Assembly: GCA_023390785.1 (NCBI GenBank)
Contig: JAEWCE010000307.1
Coordinates: 1-5,280 of the forward strand
DNA from: Pseudomonadota bacterium
GTDB lineage: Bacteria; Pseudomonadota; Alphaproteobacteria; Rhizobiales; Devosiaceae
Length of the DNA stretch: 5,280 bases
Direction of reading: 5' to 3'
A program made the position numbers and the translations under genes. Below are positions 1-5,280 of this stretch, in pieces (positions within the stretch are counted from its first letter, which is position 1; each line of letters starts with the position of its first letter). The notes below the pieces were generated by a model. That model was given only the letters and a program-made list of their open reading frames with translations, did no database searches and was not told where the DNA came from.

Positions 1-2227
1 GCTGAAGCAGCAGATCGACGAGGTGGTGCGCGACGCCGAGGGCGTGGCGCGGCAGCTCGAGGCGGACGACGGCGTCATCGCGCGCCGCGCGGCACTGGAG
101 GCGGCACAGGCGCTGTCGGCCGAGGCAGAAGCGGCGGCGGTGGCGGCCGAGGAGGCGACGCGCCAGGCGCAGGCGGCGCTGGATGTGGCGCGGCCGAAGC
201 TGCAGGAGGTCGAAACCCAGCTCAACCGGCTCGACTCCGAGGCGCAGACGCTCAACCGGTTTCTCAATGGCGGCGCCAAGGGGTTATGGGCGGCGATTGC
301 CGACGAACTGAAGGTGGATGCCGGGTTCGAGACGGCGCTGGGCGCGGCGCTCGGCTACGACCTCGAGGCGTCATCGGACGCTGGAGCGCCGCTCCACTGG
401 GCCGGGCCCATCGACGGCAGCGGCGATGCGGCGCTGCCGGGCGGCGCCATTGCGCTATCGGCGCATGTGTCGGGCAGCGCGCTGTTGAAGCGCCGGCTCG
501 ACCAGATCGGGCTGGTCGACAAGGCCGATGGCGCGCGGCTGCAGGCCGAGCTGAAGCCGGGGCAGCGGCTGGTCAGCAAGGGCGGCGATTTGTGGCGCTG
601 GGATGGGTTCGTGGCGGCGGCGGAAGCCCCGACGGCGGCGGCGCAGCGGCTGGCGCAGCGTAACCGGCTGGCCGAGCTCGATGCCGAGCTCAACGAGGCG
701 AGGGCCACTCGCAATTCGCTCAAGGCCGACGCCGCGGCACTGGCCGAGGCGCTGGAGCAGCACCGGCGCGGCGAGCGCGAAAAGCGCGACGCCTGGCGCA
801 ACGCGCAGCGTGAGATCGGCGCGGCGCAGCAGGCGCTCGACAAGGCGACGCGGGCGATCACCGAGCTCGCCTCGCGGCAGTCGGCGCTGGAAGAGGCGCG
901 GGTGCGGCTGAGCTCGTCGCTCGCCGAGGCCGAGGGCATCGAGGCGGACGCCAGGACGGCGCTGGAGGAAGCCGGCGACGAGGCGGAGGCCGCGGCGCTG
1001 CTGCAGGGCAAGCGCGCGCATCTCGACGGAGCACGCGCGGCCGCCGACCAGGCGCGGCTTAAGCTCGGGCAGTTCGAGACGGCGGCGCAGCTGCGCAGCG
1101 GCCGGCTGGCGCAGATCGGCACCGAGGTCGGCAACTGGACGCGGCGGCGGCAGGGCGCCGAGGCACAGGTGACCACGCTCGAGGCCCGCCTCAACGATCT
1201 CAGCGCCCAGCTCGAGGCGCTCAACGATGCGCCGAGCGGCTTCGAGGAGCGCCGTGCCGCCCTCGACACCGAAATTGCGGCCGCTCGCGCGGCGCATGGC
1301 GCGGCGTCGGACGAACTGGCGCAGGCGCAGTCGCGGCACCGCGAGGCCGACAAGGCCCAGCGGCTCGCCGCCGATGCTCTGAGCGGTTTCCGCGAGCATC
1401 TGGCGCGAGTCGAGGAGCGACTCAAGGGTCTCATCGCCCAGCGCCACCAGATCGAGCGGCAGGTGCAGGAGACGCTGGACATCCAGGCCGCCGAGACGGC
1501 AATGGCCGCCGGCATCAAGCCGCAGGACGCCCTGCCCGAGGAAGAGAACGTCGAGCGCAAGGTCGAGCGGCTGAAGGCCGAGCGCGAGCGGCTGGGCGGC
1601 GTAAACCTCGCGGCCGAGCAGGAAAGCGTCGAGGTGCAGGAAAAACTCGACGTGATGGTGAAGGACCGCGACGACCTCGTCGCCGCCATCGCCAAGCTGC
1701 GTTCGGGCATCCAGAGCCTCAACCGCGAGGGCCGGGTACGGCTGGCCGAGGCGTTCGAGAAGGTCAACGGGCACTTCAAGGAGCTGTTCACGACACTGTT
1801 CGGCGGCGGCACGGCGGAACTGCAGTTCATCGAGAGCGACGATCCGCTCGATGCCGGACTCGAGATCATCGCCCGGCCGCCGGGCAAGAAGCCGTCGTCG
1901 ATCTCGCTGCTGTCGGGCGGCGAGCAGGCGCTGACGGCGATGAGCCTGATCTTTGCGGTGTTCCTCACCAATCCGGCGCCGATCTGCGTGCTCGACGAAA
2001 TCGATGCGCCGCTCGATGACGCCAATGTTGAGCGCTTCTGTACGCTGCTCGAATCGATGACCGGGCGGACCGAGACGCGCTTCGTGGTGATCACCCACAA
2101 CCCGATCACCATGGCGCGGATGAACCGGCTGTTCGGCGTCACCATGTACGAGCGCGGCGTCAGCCAGCTGGTGTCGGTGGACCTGACGGGCGCCATGCAG
2201 GTGCGCGAGGCCAAGGTCGCGGTGTAG
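1..2227 (+). CDS. smc: Chromosome segregation protein SMC, C-terminal part (5' end outside window)
   Basis: SMC is a DNA-entrapping ATPase that, with ScpA and ScpB, organises and helps segregate the chromosome. The frame is open from the first full codon at position 2, so the start lies upstream. About 741 residues are visible, against roughly 1,150 for the family; the N-terminal head with Walker A is missing. In order: the end of the N-terminal coiled coil (1-270), a compact hinge (about 272-622), a long Ala/Glu/Arg-rich return coiled coil (to about 1750), and the C-terminal head. The head shows the ABC signature LSGGEQ (1910-1927), Walker B ICVLDE with catalytic Glu (1982-1999), the D-loop region APLDDAN and the H-loop in FVVITHN (2081-2101). 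It ends with the usual SMC tail GVTMYERGVSQLVSV. No frameshift or missing catalytic residue is seen. The family call is very secure; rhizobial SMC proteins with the same hinge style are recalled, not searched. Confidence 0.97.
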   Translation, partial: LKQQIDEVVRDAEGVARQLEADDGVIARRAALEAAQALSAEAEAAAVAAEEATRQAQAALDVARPKLQEVETQLNRLDSEAQTLNRFLNGGAKGLWAAIADELKVDAGFETALGAALGYDLEASSDAGAPLHWAGPIDGSGDAALPGGAIALSAHVSGSALLKRRLDQIGLVDKADGARLQAELKPGQRLVSKGGDLWRWDGFVAAAEAPTAAAQRLAQRNRLAELDAELNEARATRNSLKADAAALAEALEQHRRGEREKRDAWRNAQREIGAAQQALDKATRAITELASRQSALEEARVRLSSSLAEAEGIEADARTALEEAGDEAEAAALLQGKRAHLDGARAAADQARLKLGQFETAAQLRSGRLAQIGTEVGNWTRRRQGAEAQVTTLEARLNDLSAQLEALNDAPSGFEERRAALDTEIAAARAAHGAASDELAQAQSRHREADKAQRLAADALSGFREHLARVEERLKGLIAQRHQIERQVQETLDIQAAETAMAAGIKPQDALPEEENVERKVERLKAERERLGGVNLAAEQESVEVQEKLDVMVKDRDDLVAAIAKLRSGIQSLNREGRVRLAEAFEKVNGHFKELFTTLFGGGTAELQFIESDDPLDAGLEIIARPPGKKPSSISLLSGGEQALTAMSLIFAVFLTNPAPICVLDEIDAPLDDANVERFCTLLESMTGRTETRFVVITHNPITMARMNRLFGVTMYERGVSQLVSVDLTGAMQVREAKVAV

Positions 2228-2238
2228 GCCGGGGGCCG

Positions 2239-2320
2239 GAGGGCCAACGCTGCCCGGGTGAGCAGGAGCGACCCTCCACCACGTTGGGAGTGGTTCTCCT
2301 CGCCCGCTGTGCGGGGAGGG
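2239..2320 (-). repeat. Palindromic intergenic repeat, copy A (multi-hairpin)
   Basis: The element starts 11 bases after the smc stop. On the plus strand it has an outer stem GAGGG (2239-2243)/CCCTC (2272-2276) enclosing CGCT (2248-2251)/AGCG (2267-2270). Next comes a perfect hairpin ACCAC (2278-2282), 7-base loop, GTGGT (2290-2294). An imperfect G/C-rich hairpin around GCCCGC (2302-2307)/GCGGG (2311-2315) ends it. Read on the minus strand, 2320-2274 matches copy B at 5236-5280 in order, stem sequence and loop size. Multiple short palindromes between genes are typical of REP-like or mosaic elements in Rhizobiales. The outer limits are uncertain. Confidence 0.75.
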
Positions 2321-2363
2321 ATTGCCGAGCAGATGACTCGTTGTCGCGGGTCTGCGCTGACGC

Positions 2364-2380
2364 AAAAACGGCTGTTTTTT
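2364..2380. terminator. Possible weak A/T hairpin with T-run
   Basis: AAAAAC (2364-2369), loop GGCT, GTTTTT (2374-2379) plus one more T form a 6-bp stem that is mostly A-T. It is the only T-run in the gap between smc and atpI, so it might end the smc transcript or act on both strands. The stem is too weak and GC-poor for a convincing intrinsic terminator. It could instead be an A/T-rich element upstream of the promoter. Confidence 0.2.
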
Positions 2381-2399
2381 CAATGCCTTACGGGCGATT

Positions 2400-2427
2400 T
2401 TGGGCGCTTGACACCCAATTGAGTCAA
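2400..2427. promoter_or_regulatory. Overlapping dyads on the -35 region, possible operator
   Basis: Two perfect 5-bp inverted repeats overlap the promoter: TTGGG (2400-2404)/CCCAA (2414-2418), and TTGAC (2408-2412)/GTCAA (2423-2427). The second uses the -35 hexamer as its left arm. Dyads placed here could bind a repressor or activator, but arms this short also arise by chance. No known regulator site is recognised. Confidence 0.25.
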
Positions 2428-2436
2428 CACTATGTT
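2407..2436 (+). promoter_or_regulatory. Sigma70-type promoter of the F0 operon
   Basis: The -35 box TTGACA (2408-2413) is separated by exactly 17 bases from TATGTT (2431-2436). In the alphaproteobacterial register this reads CTTGAC-N17-CTATGT, one base from the housekeeping consensus CTTGAC-N17-CTATAT described for rhizobia. The expected transcription start near 2442-2445 gives a leader of about 50 bases before the atpI ATG. It lies in the longest gene-free gap of the window, directly upstream of a tight operon. Confidence 0.8.
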
Positions 2437-2494
2437 GCGCGCGACTTTGAGGGCATAAATTTCCTTTTGTGCCGGGGCGATACGAGGGGACGCG

Positions 2495-2878
2495 ATGAGC
2501 GAACCACGTGACGACGAGCGCCCCGAAACCGGGTCGGCGGGACGAAGGGCAACCGCGGATCTGGAGGCACGGATTGCTCGTGCGCGAGCGCAACGACCGG
2601 CCGAGGCCGGGACGGGGCAGCCGCACCGGGAGACTGCCAATGGGCTGAGTATCGCCTGGCGGCTCATGTCAGAGTTCGTGGCGGCGGTCATCGTCGGCGC
2701 AGGTCTTGGCTACCTCGCCGACATGTTTTTGCCTACGCGACCGTGGGGTCTGATCGTGATGCTGCTGCTCGGCTTTGCCGCCGGCGTGCTCAACGTGATA
2801 AGGGCCGCCAAGGAAATGAACAAGGCGACCGCTGTGCCGGCCGGCACACCAGCGGTGCCCGACGACGATGACGACTGA
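2495..2878 (+). CDS. atpI: ATP synthase protein I (AtpI), F0 assembly factor
   Basis: This 127-residue membrane protein belongs to the AtpI family, which is not part of the finished enzyme but assists assembly of the c-ring and is usually first in the F0 operon. Residues 1-50 are polar and Arg/Glu-rich. Two membrane segments follow, at about 57-77 and 82-103. The family-like stretches WRLMSEFVAAVIVGAG (55-70) and LLGFAAGVLNVIR (91-103) flank the PWG turn. The tail is short, ending in five Asp residues (123-127). The ATG at 2495 has GAGGGG (2484-2489) five bases upstream and lies about 50 bases after the predicted transcription start. It is the first gene of the operon, 20 bases ahead of atpB. 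Function is by family and context; the sequence itself is only moderately conserved. Confidence 0.9.
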   Translation: MSEPRDDERPETGSAGRRATADLEARIARARAQRPAEAGTGQPHRETANGLSIAWRLMSEFVAAVIVGAGLGYLADMFLPTRPWGLIVMLLLGFAAGVLNVIRAAKEMNKATAVPAGTPAVPDDDDD

Positions 2879-2898
2879 ACGGGACGGAAAGACTCGAA

Positions 2899-3678
2899 TT
2901 GGCTGAACCAGCGATTGAACCGATCCACCAGTTCCGGATCACCAATCTTTTCGACATCGGCACGTTCGGCGGGAACGGCACCGAAGGGTCGGGCGTGCAT
3001 ATCGCCTTTACCAACTCGGCCCTGTTCATGGTGCTGATCCTGGCGGTCATCTCGGCTTTCCTGGTGCTGGGCAGCCGGCGGCGGGCAATCGTGCCCGGCC
3101 GCATGCAGCTGATGACCGAGATGTCCTACGAATTCATCGCCAATCTGGTGCGCAGTACTGCCGGCACCGAAGGCATGAAGTTCCTGCCGTTCGTGTTCTC
3201 GCTGTTCATGTTCATCTTGGTGGCGAACCTGTTCGGCATGTTCCCGTATTTCTTCACGGTCACCAGCCACCTGATCATCACGGTGGCGATGGCCGTCACC
3301 GTATTCCTGACGGTGATCATCTATGGCTTCTACAAGAACGGCCTCAAGTTCCTGAAGGTATTCGTGCCATCCGGTGTGCCGTTTGCGCTGCTGATCCTGC
3401 TGGTGCCGATCGAGATCATCTCATTCTTCACGCGCCCGCTCAGCCACTCGCTGCGTCTGTTCGGCAACATCCTGGGCGGGCACATCGTGCTCAAGGTGTT
3501 TGCCGGCATGGTGGTGGCGCTGATCGCCACCGGTGCGTGGGCGCCGCTCGGCGTGCTGCCGCTGGCCATGACGATTGCCCTGACGCCGCTCGAACTGCTG
3601 GTGGGCGTGCTGCAGGCGTTCGTGTTCGCCGTGCTGACCTGCGTCTACCTGCAGGACGCCATCCATCCCGGCCACTGA
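2899..3678 (+). CDS. atpB: F0F1 ATP synthase subunit a (TTG start)
   Basis: Subunit a is the stator part of the proton path, carrying protons to and from the c-ring. The 259-residue protein is hydrophobic, with helices at about 42-60, 95-118, 122-145, 160-178, and two long ones near 182-215 and 219-250. The essential arginine (E. coli aR210) is Arg186 in SLRLFGN; Gln239 in LQAF matches aQ252. His195 and Glu232 take the places of E. coli Glu219 and His245, the reciprocal swap known from mitochondria and alphaproteobacteria. The end IHPGH is typical of the group. The start is TTG at 2899: it keeps the conserved IHQF near the N-terminus, no ATG or GTG lies between it and the atpI stop in this frame, and the next ATG (codon 44) would cut into helix 1. 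The ribosome site is weak (GGAAAG, 2886-2891). Confidence 0.97.
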   Translation: MAEPAIEPIHQFRITNLFDIGTFGGNGTEGSGVHIAFTNSALFMVLILAVISAFLVLGSRRRAIVPGRMQLMTEMSYEFIANLVRSTAGTEGMKFLPFVFSLFMFILVANLFGMFPYFFTVTSHLIITVAMAVTVFLTVIIYGFYKNGLKFLKVFVPSGVPFALLILLVPIEIISFFTRPLSHSLRLFGNILGGHIVLKVFAGMVVALIATGAWAPLGVLPLAMTIALTPLELLVGVLQAFVFAVLTCVYLQDAIHPGH

Positions 3679-3727
3679 GGCCAACCCCTTCAACCAACAG
3701 AATTCCAGACACCAAGGAGACTAAAGC
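3679..3727 (+). promoter_or_regulatory. G-poor translation leader with strong ribosome site for atpE
   Basis: The 49-base gap before atpE is rich in C and A; only two G occur in 3681-3715, striking in so GC-rich a genome. It ends in AAGGAGA (3714-3720), 7 bases from the ATG. A leader with so little G cannot fold strongly, so the ribosome site should be open. E. coli atpE is known to have a strong translation initiation region that raises c-subunit yield; the same role here is inferred from position and composition. Confidence 0.55.
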
Positions 3728-3967
3728 ATGGATCCCCAAGCAGCGCACATGTTGGGCAAGCTCATCGGTGCAGGCATCGCCTGCGTCGGTATGGGCGGCG
3801 CCGGTATCGGCGTGGGCGTGATTTTCGGCCAGTACCTGTCGGGCGCGCTGCGCAATCCGGCGGCGGCGGCGAGCCAGTTCACCAACCTGCTCATCGGCTT
3901 CGCCCTTACCGAAGCGCTCGGCATCTTCTCGCTGCTGATCGCGCTGCTGCTGCTGTTCGTGGTCTGA
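3728..3967 (+). CDS. atpE: F0F1 ATP synthase subunit c
   Basis: Subunit c is the proteolipid that forms the rotating ring. The 79-residue hairpin has helix 1 (about 10-38) with a full glycine motif, GAGIGVG (24-30), a polar loop LRNP (41-44), and helix 2 (about 53-78). The ion-binding carboxylate is Glu62 in LTEALGIF. The position matching the sodium ligand Gln32 of Ilyobacter is Val29, and Ala-Leu rather than Ser-Thr follows Glu62, so proton coupling is predicted. The ATG at 3728 has the best ribosome site of the operon; Met8 (3749) has none. The protein is about four residues longer than the 75 usual in alphaproteobacteria, all at the N-terminus. A strong hairpin follows 18 bases after the stop. 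Confidence 0.97.
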   Translation: MDPQAAHMLGKLIGAGIACVGMGGAGIGVGVIFGQYLSGALRNPAAAASQFTNLLIGFALTEALGIFSLLIALLLLFVV

Positions 3968-3985
3968 GACCGACGAGACATCCTG

Positions 3986-4011
3986 CTGCCTCGGGGTTTG
4001 CCCCGGGGCAG
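3986..4011 (+). promoter_or_regulatory. Strong RNA hairpin between atpE and atpF'
   Basis: CTGCCTCGGGG (3986-3996) and CCCCGGGGCAG (4001-4011) form an 11-bp stem with one G-U pair, closed by the loop TTTG. No T-run follows, so it is not a usual intrinsic terminator. It sits just after the c-subunit gene and leaves the atpF' ribosome site (4020-4023) free. It could protect the 3' end of a processed atpE message or cause partial termination, lowering b'/b relative to c. The structure is clear; the role is inferred. Confidence 0.65.
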
Positions 4012-4032
4012 GTGCAAGCAAGGTAACCCGCA

Positions 4033-4674
4033 ATGGCTCAATCCGTAATTTTCGTGGCGCAGGCGACCACGACCTCCCCGGCCCCAGCCGATGCCGTGCA
4101 GAACGGCACCGTGGTGCAGGAGCAGGCCGCAGCGCCGGCCGCGACGGGCGAGGTGCACGAGACCACCGAGCAGGCGGAACACTCGCCGGGCTTTCCGCCC
4201 TTCGATACCTCGACCTTCCCGAGCCAGTTGCTCTGGTTCGCCATCATCTTCATCGCGCTGTATTTCATGCTGAGCCGCGTGGCGCTGCCGCAGATCAGCG
4301 GCATCATCGACCGGCGCAAGTCGCGCATCGACGGCGACCTCAAGGAGGCCGAGCGGCTGAAGGGCGAAACCGACAAGGCCATCGCGGCCTACGAGGCGGC
4401 GCTCAGCGAAGCGCGCAAGAACGCCCATGCGATCGCCGAAGAGACCCGGAACTCGATCCGGGCCGATATCGACGCCAAGCGCAAGGCGGTGGAGGAGGAC
4501 CTGAGCAAGAAGGTCGCCGACGCCGAGGCGCGCATCGGCAAGACCAAGCAGGACGCCCTGAGCCGGGTGAACGAGATTGCGGCGGACACCACCGCGGCGC
4601 TCGTGCAGCAGCTCACCGGCGAAGCCAACCCCGCGGACGTGCAGGCGGCCGTGGCGCAGGTGGTTAAGGAGTAA
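4033..4674 (+). CDS. atpF': F0F1 ATP synthase subunit b'
   Basis: Subunit b' pairs with b as a heterodimeric peripheral stalk linking subunit a to the top of F1; alphaproteobacteria, cyanobacteria and plastids use this split form. The 213-residue protein has a long Ala/Thr/Glu-rich N-terminal extension (1-55), the group motif FPPFDTSTFPSQLLW (54-68), one membrane helix (about 66-83) and a charged coiled coil (about 92-185). An in-frame TAA at 4024-4026 fixes the ATG at 4033 as the only possible start; AAGG (4020-4023) lies 9 bases before it. It is longer than a typical b subunit (about 160), the excess lying mostly before the membrane helix. The gene is also named atpX, atpG or atpF2 in other genomes. 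The final AAGGAG of this gene is the ribosome site of atpF. Confidence 0.93.
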   Translation: MAQSVIFVAQATTTSPAPADAVQNGTVVQEQAAAPAATGEVHETTEQAEHSPGFPPFDTSTFPSQLLWFAIIFIALYFMLSRVALPQISGIIDRRKSRIDGDLKEAERLKGETDKAIAAYEAALSEARKNAHAIAEETRNSIRADIDAKRKAVEEDLSKKVADAEARIGKTKQDALSRVNEIAADTTAALVQQLTGEANPADVQAAVAQVVKE

Positions 4675-4678
4675 GGCG

Positions 4679-5167
4679 ATGGCGTTCGAATTCGACGCAG
4701 CGTTCTGGGCGGCTGTCGCGCTGTTCATTTTCATCGGCGTGGTGCTGTACTTCAAGGTGCCAGGCATGATCAGCAAGGCGCTCGACGGCCGCATCAAGGC
4801 GATCGAGGGCGAGCTGGCCGAGGCCGAACGGCTGCGGCTCGAGGCCAAGTTCCTGCTCGAGGAATACGAGAGCAAGCGCCAGGCCGCGACCAGCGAAGCC
4901 GAGAGCATCGTGGCGGCGGCGCGCGAGGAAGCGTTCCGACTGACGGCGGAGGCCAAGGCGTCGCTGGAGACGCTGATCGCCCGCCGCACCAAGACGGTGG
5001 AAGACAAAATCGCGCAGGCCGAATCGCAGGCGGTCGCCGAAGTGCGCGCCCGCTCCGCGGACGTGGCCGTGGAAGCCGCCCGCGTGGTACTGACCAAGCA
5101 GATGAGCCAGCGCGGCGACGCGCTGATCGACGCCGCGATCAAGGATGTCGGCGCCAAGCTGAACTGA
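4679..5167 (+). CDS. atpF: F0F1 ATP synthase subunit b
   Basis: This is the second half of the peripheral stalk, with b'. The 162-residue protein has a short N-terminus, one membrane helix (about 7-25) and the family motif YFKVPGMISKALDGR (24-38). An almost continuous charged coiled coil (about 36-135) leads to a C-terminal end that should contact the delta subunit of F1. The ATG at 4679 is chosen because AAGGAG (4666-4671) lies 7 bases before it, translation begins 4 bases after the atpF' stop, and the protein matches alphaproteobacterial b from residue 1. A longer reading frame from 4577 would overlap atpF' and add an Arg/Pro-rich shadow segment. The short gap suggests translational coupling, fitting the 1:1 b:b' ratio. 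It is the last gene of the operon. Confidence 0.95.
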   Translation: MAFEFDAAFWAAVALFIFIGVVLYFKVPGMISKALDGRIKAIEGELAEAERLRLEAKFLLEEYESKRQAATSEAESIVAAAREEAFRLTAEAKASLETLIARRTKTVEDKIAQAESQAVAEVRARSADVAVEAARVVLTKQMSQRGDALIDAAIKDVGAKLN

Positions 5168-5192
5168 CGTTCCAGCAGCGATGCGAGTTTGA

Positions 5193-5221
5193 GGCGGGCC
5201 CGGTGCCCGCCTTTTGTTTTT
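5193..5221 (+). terminator. Intrinsic terminator of the F0 operon
   Basis: A perfect 7-bp stem, GGCGGGC (5193-5199)/GCCCGCC (5205-5211), with loop CCGGT is followed at once by TTTTGTTTTT (5212-5221). It begins 25 bases after the atpF stop. This is a textbook rho-independent terminator and, with the promoter near 2408, delimits the five genes as one transcription unit. Confidence 0.92.
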
Positions 5222-5235
5222 GAGGCGGCAGTTGG

Positions 5236-5280
5236 CCTCTCCCGCTTGCGGGGAGGGGGACCACGCGAAGAGTGGTGGAG
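5236..5280 (+). repeat. Palindromic intergenic repeat, copy B (cut by window end)
   Basis: An imperfect hairpin CCTCTCCCGC (5236-5245)/GCGGGGAGGG (5248-5257) is followed by a perfect one, ACCAC (5260-5264), 7-base loop, GTGGT (5272-5276), then GGAG. It matches the reverse complement of copy A: the ACCAC, GTGGT and GGAG blocks are identical, the loop length is the same, and 7 of the first 10 bases agree. It starts 14 bases after the terminator T-run and runs off the window. Confidence 0.75.

Noticed and set aside
2284..2511. 75-codon plus-strand frame in the smc-atpI gap
   Set aside because: It begins inside repeat copy A, crosses the promoter and the atpI ribosome site, has no ribosome site of its own and resembles no known protein.
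355..2626. Long minus-strand open frames opposite smc (630 and 723 codons)
   Set aside because: They are mirrors of GC-rich codon use in smc: Ser/Arg- or Leu/Arg-rich, low complexity, no domain pattern, and they run across the intergenic repeat. The plus strand encodes an unmistakable SMC.
2380..2691. 103-codon minus-strand frame over the promoter and the start of atpI
   Set aside because: It is a shadow of the Arg-rich atpI N-terminus in a GC-rich genome, and it would end inside the promoter region.
3986..4011. Reading the atpE-atpF' hairpin as the operon terminator
   Set aside because: No T-run follows, and atpF' and atpF continue on the same strand with their own ribosome sites. The real terminator is at 5193-5221.
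4577..4678. N-terminal extension of subunit b upstream of 4679
   Set aside because: It is an Arg/Pro/Ser-rich out-of-frame reading of the atpF' end. The ATG at 4679 has a strong ribosome site and matches the family start.
3721..5157. 478-codon minus-strand open frame across atpE, atpF' and atpF
   Set aside because: It spans three real genes and their gaps, is Ser/Ala/Arg-rich with no recognisable family, and has no convincing ribosome site.
1..5280. CRISPR array, tRNA or rRNA gene, insertion sequence, toxin or defence module, novel multi-gene system
   Set aside because: There is no spaced direct repeat, cloverleaf, transposase or unknown gene cluster. All five complete genes and the partial one belong to well-known core families, and composition is even throughout.

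Overview
The window carries GC-rich, strongly coding, all-plus-strand core genome of an alphaproteobacterium, most likely Hyphomicrobiales (Rhizobiales), perhaps Devosia-like. The evidence is the split F-type ATP synthase arrangement (an F0-only cluster atpI-atpB-atpE-atpF'-atpF with paired b' and b subunits and no F1 genes next to it), the alphaproteobacterial style of each protein, a CTTGAC-N17-CTATGT promoter, and a Rhizobiales-type palindromic intergenic repeat. The genus guess is recalled from sequence style and was not searched.

Layout. Positions 1-2227 hold the C-terminal two thirds of the chromosome-condensation ATPase SMC: the end of the first coiled coil, a compact divergent hinge, the return coiled coil and the C-terminal ATPase head. 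Positions 2228-2494 are non-coding. This gap holds a multi-hairpin palindromic repeat just after the smc stop, a weak A/T hairpin, and a good sigma70-type promoter with overlapping dyads on its -35 box. Positions 2495-5167 are the F0 operon: atpI (assembly protein), atpB (subunit a, TTG start), atpE (subunit c), atpF' (subunit b') and atpF (subunit b). A clear intrinsic terminator follows at 5193-5221. A second copy of the palindromic repeat, inverted relative to the first, runs off the window end.

How the genes work together. AtpI helps assemble the c-ring. Subunits a and c form the proton path: essential Arg186 in a, Glu62 in c. The b/b' pair is the peripheral stalk that holds F1 against rotation. 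Signals between the genes suggest stoichiometric control. The single-copy a subunit starts with TTG and a weak ribosome site. The multi-copy c subunit has a G-poor leader and a strong ribosome site, and is followed by an 11-bp hairpin.

I see no defence, mobile or otherwise undescribed multi-gene system here. The most interesting items are the inverted repeat pair flanking the operon, the RNA signals around atpE, the promoter dyads and the divergent SMC hinge.
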